In this document: in pieces, positions 40,130 to 48,341 of the stretch
How positions within the stretch are numbered: position 1 is the stretch's first letter
How the letters are laid out: each line of letters starts with the position of its first letter
NCBI GenBank assembly: GCA_028285345.1
Contig: JANQPT010000055.1
Span: forward strand, 1 to 64,000
Length of the DNA stretch: 64,000 bases
Direction of reading: 5' to 3'
DNA from: Planctomycetales bacterium
GTDB lineage: Bacteria > Planctomycetota > Planctomycetia > Planctomycetales > Planctomycetaceae
The notes under the pieces: generated by a model
What the model was told of the DNA's origin: nothing
The model's database searches: none
The model's input: the letters and a program-made list of their open reading frames with translations, nothing else
Program-made: the position numbers and the translations under genes

Positions 40130-41110
40130 ATGCCACACGCAGTCACACGATCCATCATGTTCGCACTTTTGGTGATTCCGATGAGCACACTTCACGCAGC
40201 GGACGGCAAACCCGCCTATATCGACGCTGAGAAAGCGGGGCCCGATTTCCAGATTCAGGGGGAGTACGAAGGAAAAATCGGCAAAGACACGAAAGCGGGA
40301 GCGCAAGTGATCGCACTGGGCGGAGGAAAGTTTGATGCGGTGATCTACGGCAACGGGTTGCCAGGCGGCGGCTGGGATCCCAAGCAGCCCAAGGTCATGC
40401 TCAAAGGCGAAACCAAGAACGATATCGTCGAATTCACCGGGCAGAGCTTTTCCGGCGCCATCAAGGACGGCATCTTCGCCGGCGTGGCCGAAGACGGCGT
40501 CAAATTTGACTTCCGCAAGGTCCACCGCCGCTCACCGACGATGGGCCAAAAACCGCCGGCAGGCGCCATCGTGCTCTACGACGGCTCCAGCGCCGACGCC
40601 TGGGACAACGGCAAAATCATGGAAGACAAGCTGTTGGGAATCGGCACCCGAACTAAACAGAAATTTAACAATTACACATTACATTTAGAATTCAGAACCC
40701 CCTACATGCCCGAATCACGTGGCCAGGGACGCGGAAACAGCGGGATGTACCTCAACGACCAGTATGAGTGCCAAATCCTCGATTCCTTCGGCCTCAAAGG
40801 CGAAAACAACGAGTGCGGCGGGTTCTACAAAATTCGCAAACCGAACGTGAATATGTGTTTGCCCCCCCTTTCGTGGCAAACCTATGACGTGGAATTTCAA
40901 GCTGCCAAATTCAATGCCGAGGGAAAGAAGACGCAGCCGGCGACCGTGACCGTGCGGCACAACGGCGTTGTCATTCACGACAAAGTCAAATTGCCCCACA
41001 CCACACCCGGCGGCGGACAGAACGACGAAACCAAACCGGGAAGCCTGTTCCTGCAGGACCACGGCAATCCGGTTCGCTTTCGCAACATCTGGATTCTGGA
41101 AAAGCCATAG
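40130..41110 (+). CDS. Secreted DUF1080 (3-keto-disaccharide hydrolase) protein
   Basis: The product of 326 residues begins with a signal peptide (RSIMFALLVIPMSTLHAADG) after the ATG at 40130, which has GGAGAG 5-6 bases upstream. The C-terminal half is the DUF1080 fold: AIVLYDGSSADAWDNGKI, then FNNYTLHLEFRTPYMPESRG, GNSGMYLNDQYECQILDSFG and LFLQDHGNPVRFRNIWI. This domain is abundant in planctomycetes and in some members cleaves 3-keto-glycosides or acts as a carbohydrate-binding lectin-like fold. The N-terminal 120 residues have no named domain. Location is predicted periplasmic. Confidence 0.9.
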   Translation: MPHAVTRSIMFALLVIPMSTLHAADGKPAYIDAEKAGPDFQIQGEYEGKIGKDTKAGAQVIALGGGKFDAVIYGNGLPGGGWDPKQPKVMLKGETKNDIVEFTGQSFSGAIKDGIFAGVAEDGVKFDFRKVHRRSPTMGQKPPAGAIVLYDGSSADAWDNGKIMEDKLLGIGTRTKQKFNNYTLHLEFRTPYMPESRGQGRGNSGMYLNDQYECQILDSFGLKGENNECGGFYKIRKPNVNMCLPPLSWQTYDVEFQAAKFNAEGKKTQPATVTVRHNGVVIHDKVKLPHTTPGGGQNDETKPGSLFLQDHGNPVRFRNIWILEKP

Positions 41111-41282
41111 GAGTGACTGTCACGATGGCCGTTCCGCAGCGATTCGCAAGAATTAATTCCACTCGCGAAAAACTCGTTTTGAACTTCGCCGATATCGTTT
41201 TTCCACAGGAAAGATTGAGCACGTGAACGCGATTGGAACAGTCGAATCAGAGGCGGGCGCCGACAACGCTCGACGAGGCAAA

Positions 41283-41975
41283 ATGACCGGCGAGCGTATT
41301 CTGATCATCGAAGATGAAAAGTCGCTGATCGATGTGCTGACCTACAATCTGACCAACGAAGGTTACGAGGTCCTGTCCGCCTCCGACGGGATGGACGGAC
41401 TACACCAGGCACGGGCTCACAATCCCAAACTGATCATTTTGGATTTGATGCTGCCGGTGATCGACGGTTTGGAAGTCTGTCGGCAATTGCGAGGGGATTC
41501 CCGGACGAAGGACATTCCCGTGATGATGCTGACGGCAAAAGGTGAGGAGGTCGATGAAATCATCGGTTTCCGCATGGGAGCCGATGATTACGTCACCAAG
41601 CCGTTTAAGCTCAAGCCGCTGATCCAGCGCATCAAGGCCCTGCTGCGGCGGACCAAAACCCTGGAACCGAACACCGAAGTCGTCTCGATGCACGGAATTG
41701 AGGTCGATCGCCTCAACCACCGCGCGGCGGCCGGCGAACAACAACTCGATCTCACGCCGACGGAGTTCAACTTGCTCTGGACGCTGGTCCGCAAACCGGG
41801 CCGCCCCTTCAAGCGGACCGATCTCATGGACGCCTGCCGCGGCGAGGACGCCCTATCATTGGAGCGGACGATCGATGTCCATATCCGCTCGCTGCGGCAA
41901 AAACTGGGCCCGCACGCCGATTTGGTGGAAACCGTCCGCGGCGTGGGCTATCGCTTTCGCGACAGCGGGCGGTAG
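41283..41975 (+). CDS. OmpR/PhoB-family response regulator
   Basis: The product begins MTGERILIIEDEKSLIDVLT with ATG 41283 (an in-frame GTG at 41223 is the alternative). The receiver shows acidic pocket IIEDEKS, phospho-acceptor in LIILDLMLPVIDG (about residue 55) and KPFK. The C-terminal winged helix contains LDLTPTEFNLLWTLVRKPG and ERTIDVHIRSLRQKLG, typical of OmpR/PhoB. No histidine kinase is adjacent. The PhoB-like motifs cannot show that it controls phosphate genes. Confidence 0.9.
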   Translation: MTGERILIIEDEKSLIDVLTYNLTNEGYEVLSASDGMDGLHQARAHNPKLIILDLMLPVIDGLEVCRQLRGDSRTKDIPVMMLTAKGEEVDEIIGFRMGADDYVTKPFKLKPLIQRIKALLRRTKTLEPNTEVVSMHGIEVDRLNHRAAAGEQQLDLTPTEFNLLWTLVRKPGRPFKRTDLMDACRGEDALSLERTIDVHIRSLRQKLGPHADLVETVRGVGYRFRDSGR

Positions 41976-42168
41976 CGACCATGCTTGCAGCACGCCTCAG
42001 TTGCACCGAAAAACTCCGCATTCTGCGGTCCAAATCGTGGTGATCCCGTCGATGCGGCGATTTTGCGCAAGACTTTCTCCGGCCGTTGGTGTTCAATAGT
42101 GAACAGCAGCGGCCGCGCATCACGTGTCTCGTGTGGCCGAATTCTCTGGCAAAACGGAGCCGTGGCCG

Positions 42169-43017
42169 ATGAGTTTTCCCGTGATCTCGCACACCGTTCG
42201 TCGACGACATTCAAGATCCACGCTTGGTGCGCGGGGGCGTCGCGGCAGAGCATCAGTGTGGATCGTGTTCTCCGCTGCTGTGATCTGCGCCGGATTCGTC
42301 GGGCTGCTGCGGGCCGCGGCCGCGGACAAGAAGGACAAACAGCCCGCTCCGGAACAAGCCGAGCTTTCAGCCGAAGACCGCGCGGTGCGTCGTGCGGCAT
42401 TGGAAGAATTCAACTCGCTGATCGGCGGCTGGCGCGGCATGGGTCAAATTCGCCGCGGCTCAAACCGCGGCGCCTGGCAGGAAACCGCCGAGTGGGTTTG
42501 GCAACTCAAAACTGCCGAGCCGGCTCTGAAATACCAAGTGGAACAAGGCCGTCACCTCAAATCGGCCCTGCTCACCTATGCCCCCGACGAGAAACAGTTT
42601 CGCCTGACGGTGACTTTGCCGGATGACACGAAACGCCGTTATACCGGTGAACTCGATAAGAAGAAGCTGATCCTGCAATCAACCGCCGCCCAAGACGGGA
42701 CCGTCCACCGCATCACGATCACGCGCCTCAACGAAAAACGGACACTCGTCTTATTTCAGAAGCGGCGGCCCAAGCGGAAAACATTTTCGCGCGTGGCGGA
42801 GGTCGGCTACACCCGCAAAGGGACCAAACTCGCGCGTTCCGGATCCGGGACGCCTGAGTGCATCGTGACCGGTGGCAAAGGGACCAGCACGATCGAATAC
42901 AAAGGCAAGACCTACTATCTCTGCTGCAGCGGCTGCCGCGAGGTATTTCAAGACGACCCCGAGGCGGTGCTCGCCGAAGCCGCGGCGCGGGCGAAGAAGA
43001 AGGCGGCTGAAGACTGA
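42169..43017 (+). CDS. Uncharacterised exported protein with C-terminal TRASH-like metal motif
   Basis: The 282-residue protein begins MSFPVISHTVRRRHSRSTLG (ATG 42169, GGAG 9 bases upstream; a GTG at 42124 is also in frame), with a hydrophobic signal (VWIVFSAAVICAGFVGLLRA). The middle is beta-rich. The last 50 residues, with PECIVTGGKGTSTIEYKG, then KTYYLCCSGCREVFQDDPE, form a TRASH/YHS-like domain in which cysteines would bind a metal. It ends in a basic run (AAARAKKKAAED). Such modules occur in metal-handling proteins, but the metal here is unknown. Confidence 0.75.
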   Translation: MSFPVISHTVRRRHSRSTLGARGRRGRASVWIVFSAAVICAGFVGLLRAAAADKKDKQPAPEQAELSAEDRAVRRAALEEFNSLIGGWRGMGQIRRGSNRGAWQETAEWVWQLKTAEPALKYQVEQGRHLKSALLTYAPDEKQFRLTVTLPDDTKRRYTGELDKKKLILQSTAAQDGTVHRITITRLNEKRTLVLFQKRRPKRKTFSRVAEVGYTRKGTKLARSGSGTPECIVTGGKGTSTIEYKGKTYYLCCSGCREVFQDDPEAVLAEAAARAKKKAAED

Positions 43018-43488
43018 CATCCAATGGCACTTATTTCGGGGATTCATGCACCTTGCTGAGTTCAGAGTAAGCCGGGTGCCATGCTCTCGCGGCACGAAGT
43101 GACGAGTGAGCATGCGATCGCGATATCGCATGCGGCATGGTCACCCGCCTGTCGGCGTGAGACCATGGCACCCAACGAAAAACATCTTGCCCGAAATTGC
43201 CAGCTCGCCGCGTGATATCAACTCTCTTGCAGAGTAAGAGCCTTTTGCCCGACACCGGCCGCCGCACACTCATATTCGCTTCAAGTCCTATAGGCCCGAC
43301 AGTCGATATCGTTGACGATGCGATGCGCAACAAGCCGTCGTTTCATCGGATGCGCCTGTCGTCAAACGCAAAACGTGCAGCGCTCCGATGAATCCAACGG
43401 GTAATTTTTCGGCAACTGCGCATCGCGCAACGGCTGTTTCGAGATGGCCGTCTGCCGACACGTCCTATCATTTCTGCCCGACAATCTC
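43018..43488. other. Intergenic region with long palindrome
   Basis: There is no credible gene in these 471 bases. The first part holds the composite inverted repeat at 43074-43173. The remainder up to the next start shows no recognised signal. Confidence 0.4.
43074..43173. repeat. Composite inverted repeat
   Basis: The outer arms GGGTGCCATG (43074-43083) and CATGGCACCC (43164-43173) are perfect reverse complements. After two unpaired bases on each side, CTC and GAG pair. Inside, GCATGCGAT (43110-43118) pairs with ATCGCATGC (43125-43133). The 100-base element has the shape of a short palindromic mobile element or its remnant. Confidence 0.7.
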
Positions 43489-45129
43489 ATGGTCTCACCT
43501 GCACTTATTCACAGGAGCCTCTCCCGGCGCGGATGGGCCGTCCAACTGTCGATTCTGCTGGTGGCATCGTTCCTGGTCGCATGGGGAACCCAGAGCGGGC
43601 ACGCGGCGGCACCAATTCCCGCAAAGCCCATTTACACCAACAAACCGCGGTTCCGCATCCCGTTTCGCTACGACCCCAACGAGTTGCAGCGAATGTCGGC
43701 CTCACAAGTTCAACTGCTCGTCTCCGATGACCAAGGTCTGAGATGGCGGAAGAGCCAAACGGTCAATCCGGAAGAGGGTCGTTTCAGCTTCATCGCACCC
43801 GCCGACGGCGAATATTGGTTTTCCGTCCGCACACTAGGCGCGGACGGCAGCGCCGCCAACGGTGACAGCCGCATTGAGCCGGGGCTGAAGGTGATCGTCG
43901 ACACCACGCCGCCGCAAATTCAACTCGCCCTGCGGCAATCGCGGCCCGGCTGGGTGTTGCTCACCTGGAATACCGTCGAAGAGAACTTCGACTCCACCAA
44001 GCTGCGAATGCTCTACAAACAGGGCAGCGACGCGCGTTGGAAGGCGCTGAGCATTGTCCCGACCGCCGACGGACAAACTCAGTGGGCAATCCCTGAAGGC
44101 GGCAACGTCGCCGTGCAAGCCACGCTTGAAGATTTGGCCCACAACGCCGGCAGTGCCAAAGTCCAAACATCGGTCCGCCCGTCGGCGGAAACCGTACCCA
44201 ATCCAAACGTCCCCGACTTCAACCAACCGGTTGCTAAGAATCCCGCCGAATCCATCAATAACGGCGGCATGCGCATCCCGCCGCAGTTCCCCACGTCGCC
44301 GGATCAAAAGCAAACAGAGTTCAAACCGGTTGAGCCGCTCACCGCACCGAATAAGTTTTCTCAGCAACAGCCCCCGACGGCGCAGACACCGAACCAGGGC
44401 GGATTTGTTTCCAACTCAAATCCCATCGGTGATCGCTGGAAAACTGATTCACAGCCGCAATCAACACAGCCGAGCCAAAGCCGCGATGTGCCGTTCCGCT
44501 ATGTGAATTCCTACGAATTTAACATCGGTTATAAAATCGACGATATCGGCCCCTCGGGAGTCAGTGCCGTCGAGGTGTTCATCACGCAAGACAACGGCGA
44601 TTCTTGGTGGAAATACGGCAGCGACAACGACCGCAAGAGCCCTGTGCGGGTCAAGGTCCCCAAGGAAGGCCGCTACGGACTGGCAATGCGGGTTCGCAGC
44701 GGCGTGGGCCTCGCGACTGACCCGCCCCAGGCGGGCGAGCAGCCGGATATTGAGGTCGTCGTCGACACCACCGCTCCGAACTTGCGGCTGTTGCCCTTGG
44801 AACAAGGACAAGGGGTCGCCAACAATCAGATTCTGATTCAATGGGATCTCTCCGACGCGAATCTCGGTGAGGAGCCGATCACGCTCTTTTACGGTGGCAC
44901 CACCAACGGACCGTGGCACCCGATCGCCGGGGCGCATCGCAACACTGGCCGCTATATGTGGACAGTCGGACAGGGAGTCCCCTCGAAGCTGTTCATCCGC
45001 ATTCAGGCACAGGACGCCGCAGGCAATCGCCATGCGGTCGCCACCGACTATCCGGTGCTGGTTGACCTCTCGCGCCCCCGCGCCCGGATCGTCGACATCG
45101 AGCCCGAAAGCACCCGCCGGCCCCGCTAA
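43489..45129 (+). CDS. Secreted protein with two beta-sandwich (Ig-like) regions
   Basis: From ATG 43489 the product is 546 residues, opening with a signal peptide (VQLSILLVASFLVAWGTQSG; an upstream ATG at 43444 is an alternative). Two similar regions flank a Pro/Gln/Asn-rich linker. Each ends with a VDTT[PA]P-type strand (VIVDTTPPQIQLALRQS in the first, EVVVDTTAPNLRLLP in the second), as in fibronectin or Ig-like modules. Between them the linker contains PTAQTPNQGGFVSNSNP. A surface or periplasmic structural role is likely. I do not recognise a specific family. Confidence 0.75.
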   Translation: MVSPALIHRSLSRRGWAVQLSILLVASFLVAWGTQSGHAAAPIPAKPIYTNKPRFRIPFRYDPNELQRMSASQVQLLVSDDQGLRWRKSQTVNPEEGRFSFIAPADGEYWFSVRTLGADGSAANGDSRIEPGLKVIVDTTPPQIQLALRQSRPGWVLLTWNTVEENFDSTKLRMLYKQGSDARWKALSIVPTADGQTQWAIPEGGNVAVQATLEDLAHNAGSAKVQTSVRPSAETVPNPNVPDFNQPVAKNPAESINNGGMRIPPQFPTSPDQKQTEFKPVEPLTAPNKFSQQQPPTAQTPNQGGFVSNSNPIGDRWKTDSQPQSTQPSQSRDVPFRYVNSYEFNIGYKIDDIGPSGVSAVEVFITQDNGDSWWKYGSDNDRKSPVRVKVPKEGRYGLAMRVRSGVGLATDPPQAGEQPDIEVVVDTTAPNLRLLPLEQGQGVANNQILIQWDLSDANLGEEPITLFYGGTTNGPWHPIAGAHRNTGRYMWTVGQGVPSKLFIRIQAQDAAGNRHAVATDYPVLVDLSRPRARIVDIEPESTRRPR

Positions 45130-45354
45130 CGGTACGAGCGCGAGGCGAATTGACCTCTAACGACAGCCTGCGCACCGAAGCGACGACAGTTCAGCGCTGT
45201 GATTATGCGCCGCTAGTGGCTGCGGGACCTGTTCAGCTTTTGCCATTCCTCGGATGGTCAGCCAATCCGACACAGCGGCGCGAATCAATCTCATCTAAAT
45301 CTCCCGCCGCAATGCAGGAACATCGTCATCATCTGTTATTTCAAAGAGCACCCC

Positions 45355-45460
45355 GCCCCGCAGGGGCCCAAACAGGGCAGAGCGCAGCGGCAACGCCGCG
45401 CAGCGCCGCCCTGGTTTTGAGTGCCGGGCAACAAAAAAAGCCCTGTATGGGCGAAACAAC
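45355..45460. repeat. Composite palindromic element, left copy
   Basis: About 106 bases, from GCCCC-GCA-GGGGC to GCCCTGTATGGGCGAAACAA. An inverted divergent copy lies at 45521-45637; both share AGGGCA, GCGCAGCG, CGCCCTGG and GCCCTGWAKGGGCG-type blocks in the same order. Confidence 0.65.
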
Positions 45461-45520
45461 TTTTAGTAGGTGTGAGACTTGAGATTGCATGCTTGAGGGG
45501 CCTGTATCGATCGCCCGATT

Positions 45521-45637
45521 CTTGTTCCGCCCCTTCAGGGCCGGTGTGGCGAATTGATATCACTCCCCAGGGCGGCAGCGCGTTCGCTGCGCTCACGCGA
45601 CCTTGCCCTAGGCTGACTTGTTTTGCCCCGTTGGGGC
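45521..45637. repeat. Composite palindromic element, right (inverted) copy
   Basis: Reverse-complement relative of 45355-45460. It ends with the hairpin GCCCC-GTT-GGGGC. The two copies are separated by 60 bases with no gene. Confidence 0.65.
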
Positions 45638-45754
45638 AGTGGTTCGGCATTTCCCCTGCAGTCTCTACGGCACAATCGCTGAATTGGTCCCAGTGGCCGC
45701 CGCTTTCTCGCAAGGGTCAGTATCCCCTCAACTCGCCTTCGCTCCGACTTGCCG

Positions 45755-45819
45755 TAGCGGAACTCGTGAGAGTTCCGCTATGTCGTCCAATCGTCGGAAA
45801 CCTCACGACTTCCGCTACG
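45755..45819. repeat. GTRA-loop hairpin repeat pair with compensatory stem changes
   Basis: The forward unit 45755-45780 is an 11-bp stem closing GTGA; compared with the other copies its stem is CGGAACTC/GAGTTCCG, a base-pair swap that keeps pairing. The second unit, 45795-45819, is inverted and imperfect, with minus-strand loop GTGA. Confidence 0.75.
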
Positions 45820-46001
45820 AGTCTTCAAATCACGCCGCGCGTTAATATTTAACGGTTGCACTAAAGATTCCGGTCATAACGGTTCGATAAGAATCTCTTG
45901 AGGGGGGATTTTGATTTTGTGGAGTGCCATGCGCCTCTCGAAACTCGAGAGTCCGGCGATCGCACTGCGCAAACGAACTCTCAATCAACAATCGTGCCGC
46001 C

Positions 46002-46766
46002 ATGATCAACGGTCTCTATCTCTCCGCTCAAGGAGCCCAAGCGCAGCAGACGCGATTGGACGTTGTGTCCAACAACTTGGCCAACGCGTCGACCACCGCG
46101 TTTAAGCGCGATCTAGCGATCTTTCAGGCGCACGAACCATTTGATCTTGAAAACGGCCAACCGGAGAACACGCCCGTCAATCTGCAGGACTCCTGGGGCG
46201 GTGTGACGGTTGCCGAAATCGAGACTGACTTTTCGCAGAATCCGCTGGAAGCGACCGAAGGCGCGCTGGACGTCGCACTGACGGGCCCCGGTTTCATCAA
46301 AGTCGCCGCCGGGGGGAAAAACTACCTCACTCGCGACGGCGCGATGATCGTCGATTCCGAAGGAAACCTGCTCACCGCCGGCGGGGCCAACGTGCTCAGC
46401 GATTCCGGCACGCCGCTGCAGATCGATACAGGCGGCGGACGAGTCACGATCGCCTCCGACGGCACAATTAGCCAGGAGTCATCACAAGGCCTGCTGCCTG
46501 TCGGCAAGATCGCGCTGGTGCAGCCGCAATCGAACGACCAACTGAAAAAAATTGGTTCGAATCTTTATGAAAACCTCGGCGGGGAGACTCCCGCCGGACC
46601 GGAACTCTCGCTGAAACAAGGGTTCTTAGAGGCCTCCGGTGTCGTGGCGGTGCACGAGATGGTGCAACTGATCGAGACCTCGCGGGCCTTCGAAGCAAAC
46701 ATCAACATGATCAAATATCAAGACGACGCATTGGGCACACTGCTCAGTACAGTGCCCCGTTTGTAA
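46002..46766 (+). CDS. flgF: Flagellar basal-body rod protein FlgF
   Basis: The 255-residue protein has the flagellar axial N-terminal motif (RLDVVSNNLANASTTAFK, D0 helix) and the C-terminal helix motif EMVQLIETSRAFEANINM. The core contains ATEGALDVALTGPGFIKV. FlgF forms the proximal rod with FlgB, FlgC and FlgG. It opens a ten-gene rightward operon, and I assigned FlgF because it precedes a longer, more canonical FlgG; the two are hard to separate on motifs alone. The ATG at 46002 lacks a strong ribosome-binding site. Confidence 0.85.
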   Translation: MINGLYLSAQGAQAQQTRLDVVSNNLANASTTAFKRDLAIFQAHEPFDLENGQPENTPVNLQDSWGGVTVAEIETDFSQNPLEATEGALDVALTGPGFIKVAAGGKNYLTRDGAMIVDSEGNLLTAGGANVLSDSGTPLQIDTGGGRVTIASDGTISQESSQGLLPVGKIALVQPQSNDQLKKIGSNLYENLGGETPAGPELSLKQGFLEASGVVAVHEMVQLIETSRAFEANINMIKYQDDALGTLLSTVPRL

Positions 46767-46842
46767 CGTTCCACTGACAGTATTCAGCACCCTTGTGCGA
46801 TCGCAAGGGAACGAGGAGAGATTGGAGAAGTGAGGGGGGAGT

Positions 46843-47646
46843 ATGATCCGAGCACTTAATACCGCCGCGACCGGCATGCAGGCGCAGTCGTTCAACCTGG
46901 ACGTCATCGCCAACAATCTCGCCAACGCGGACACGACCGCCTTTAAGAACTCGCGGGCAAATTTCGAGGACACGTACTACGAGCAAGTTCGACTGCCCGG
47001 ACAAGAGGATAGTCAGGGGCAACGCACGGCCGTCGGCCAGTCGGTCGGGTTGGGGACCCGCATCCAAAGCACGCAGCTCGATTTCAGCCAGGGCGCGTTG
47101 AAAGCGACCGAGCGGCCCCTTGACCTGGCGATTGAAGGGCCTGGGTTCTTTCAGGTGCAGGACAATAATCGAAACCAAATCGTCTACACCCGCGCCGGCA
47201 ACATTACGCGAAACGCCGAGGGCGTGCTGGTGATCGCTTCGGCGGACATCGGCCGTTTACTCGAACCGTCGATCACGATTCCACAGGATGCAACAAATAT
47301 CTCCGTCTCGGCCGACGGCGTGGTATCGGTGCTCCAACCCGGGAATCCGGACCTCCAACAAATCGGCCAACTGCAATTGGCACGGTTCATCAATCCCGAG
47401 GGGCTCATTCAACTGGGCGATAACCTCTATTCACAAAGCTCCGCGTCCGGCACGCCGATTGTCGCCAACCCCGGCCAGGATGGAATGGGAACCGTCCAGT
47501 CCGGGTTCCTCGAACAATCGAACGTCGAACCGGTGACGGAACTTGTCGGCTTGATCCGCACACAGCGCGCCTTCGAACTGGCCAGCCAAGCGGTCCAGGT
47601 TGCCGACGAAGCGCTCTCGTTGGTCGCAAACTTGCGACGGTTCTAG
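46843..47646 (+). CDS. flgG: Flagellar distal rod protein FlgG
   Basis: The 267-residue protein has NLDVIANNLANADTTAFK (residues about 18-35) in the D0 helix, ATERPLDLAIEGPGFFQV in the core and VGLIRTQRAFELASQAVQV at the C-terminus, all canonical for FlgG, the distal rod subunit. A strong GGGGGAG sequence precedes the ATG. It lies 76 bases after flgF and is followed after 11 bases by its membrane-anchored paralogue. Confidence 0.93.
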   Translation: MIRALNTAATGMQAQSFNLDVIANNLANADTTAFKNSRANFEDTYYEQVRLPGQEDSQGQRTAVGQSVGLGTRIQSTQLDFSQGALKATERPLDLAIEGPGFFQVQDNNRNQIVYTRAGNITRNAEGVLVIASADIGRLLEPSITIPQDATNISVSADGVVSVLQPGNPDLQQIGQLQLARFINPEGLIQLGDNLYSQSSASGTPIVANPGQDGMGTVQSGFLEQSNVEPVTELVGLIRTQRAFELASQAVQVADEALSLVANLRRF

Positions 47647-47657
47647 GTGAGGTCGGT

Positions 47658-48341
47658 ATGCAAAATCAGCGAACAATCAACATGACTTCCAAAGCCAAGA
47701 CAATAAGCCATATCGCACTGTGGGCATGCGTCTCGACTTTGGCGTTTTGGCAGATTCGAGACACATTACCCGGCGGCGCAGATGCGCACACGTCGCCGAA
47801 TGTGAAGGAACATGTGCTTGGGTCGGCGGCAGAGTTCGCGGAACTGCGGGAGCAAGGAGAACTGAGTCTGACGGAGCGGCCTCTGGACGCGGCCATAGAC
47901 GGCCCCGGTTACTTTCAAATAGTCGATCTCACTCACGCTGAGATCCGGTACACGCGATACGGTCGATTCCAATTTACGAGCGACGGATGTCTCGCCATAA
48001 GTGCCGGTAATCAAGTCTTTGATGTTGAACCGGTGATCACGGTACCTCGCGACGCCACGCAGTTCAACGTCTCGACGGAGGGCATCATTTCCGTCCGCCG
48101 ACCGGGCAATCCCGACCTGATCCGACTCGGCCAGTTACAGATTGCAAGATTCGCGAATCCGAGCGGGTTGAAGACGAGTGGAAACTTGATCTTCGCTGCT
48201 AGCAACGATTCCGGAGTGCCGTTTATCGGAAATCCCGGAAAGGACGGCTTCGGCGTCCTGAGACAGGGATACTTGGAAGAATTGGCGATGGAGCCTGTTG
48301 TAGTCGCTCTAACAAACCATTTGACAGGCACACTGAAATGA
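47658..48341 (+). CDS. FlgG-like core protein with N-terminal membrane anchor, lacking axial helices
   Basis: The 227-residue protein matches the middle of FlgG: LTERPLDAAIDGPGYFQI (residues about 71-88), then ARFANPSGLKTSGNLIFAAS and GNPGKDGFGVLRQGYLEELA. However, residues 1-60 replace the D0 helix and NNLAN motif by a hydrophobic segment (ISHIALWACVSTLAFW, about 17-32), and the C-terminus ends (VALTNHLTGTLK) before the coiled RAFE helix. It therefore cannot polymerise like rod protein by the usual helix bundle; a membrane-tethered accessory or assembly role is inferred. The ATG has GAGG 5 bases upstream, and its stop overlaps the flgA start by 4 bases (ATGA). Confidence 0.8.
   Translation: MQNQRTINMTSKAKTISHIALWACVSTLAFWQIRDTLPGGADAHTSPNVKEHVLGSAAEFAELREQGELSLTERPLDAAIDGPGYFQIVDLTHAEIRYTRYGRFQFTSDGCLAISAGNQVFDVEPVITVPRDATQFNVSTEGIISVRRPGNPDLIRLGQLQIARFANPSGLKTSGNLIFAASNDSGVPFIGNPGKDGFGVLRQGYLEELAMEPVVVALTNHLTGTLK

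Larger units (their letters stand above)
45130..46001. other. Repeat-rich intergenic region before the flagellar operon
   Basis: These 872 bases hold a pair of inverted elements (45355-45460 and 45521-45637) and a GTRA hairpin pair (45755-45819). The last 150 bases should include the flagellar promoter. A sigma-28-like TAAA and CGATAA are present near 45862-45890 but spaced 19 bases instead of 17. I see no gene. Confidence 0.45.

Noticed and set aside
45862-45890. Sigma-28-like promoter before flgF
   Set aside because: TAAA and CGATAA are present, but the gap is 19 bases rather than 17 and no start evidence exists; noted only in the region entry.
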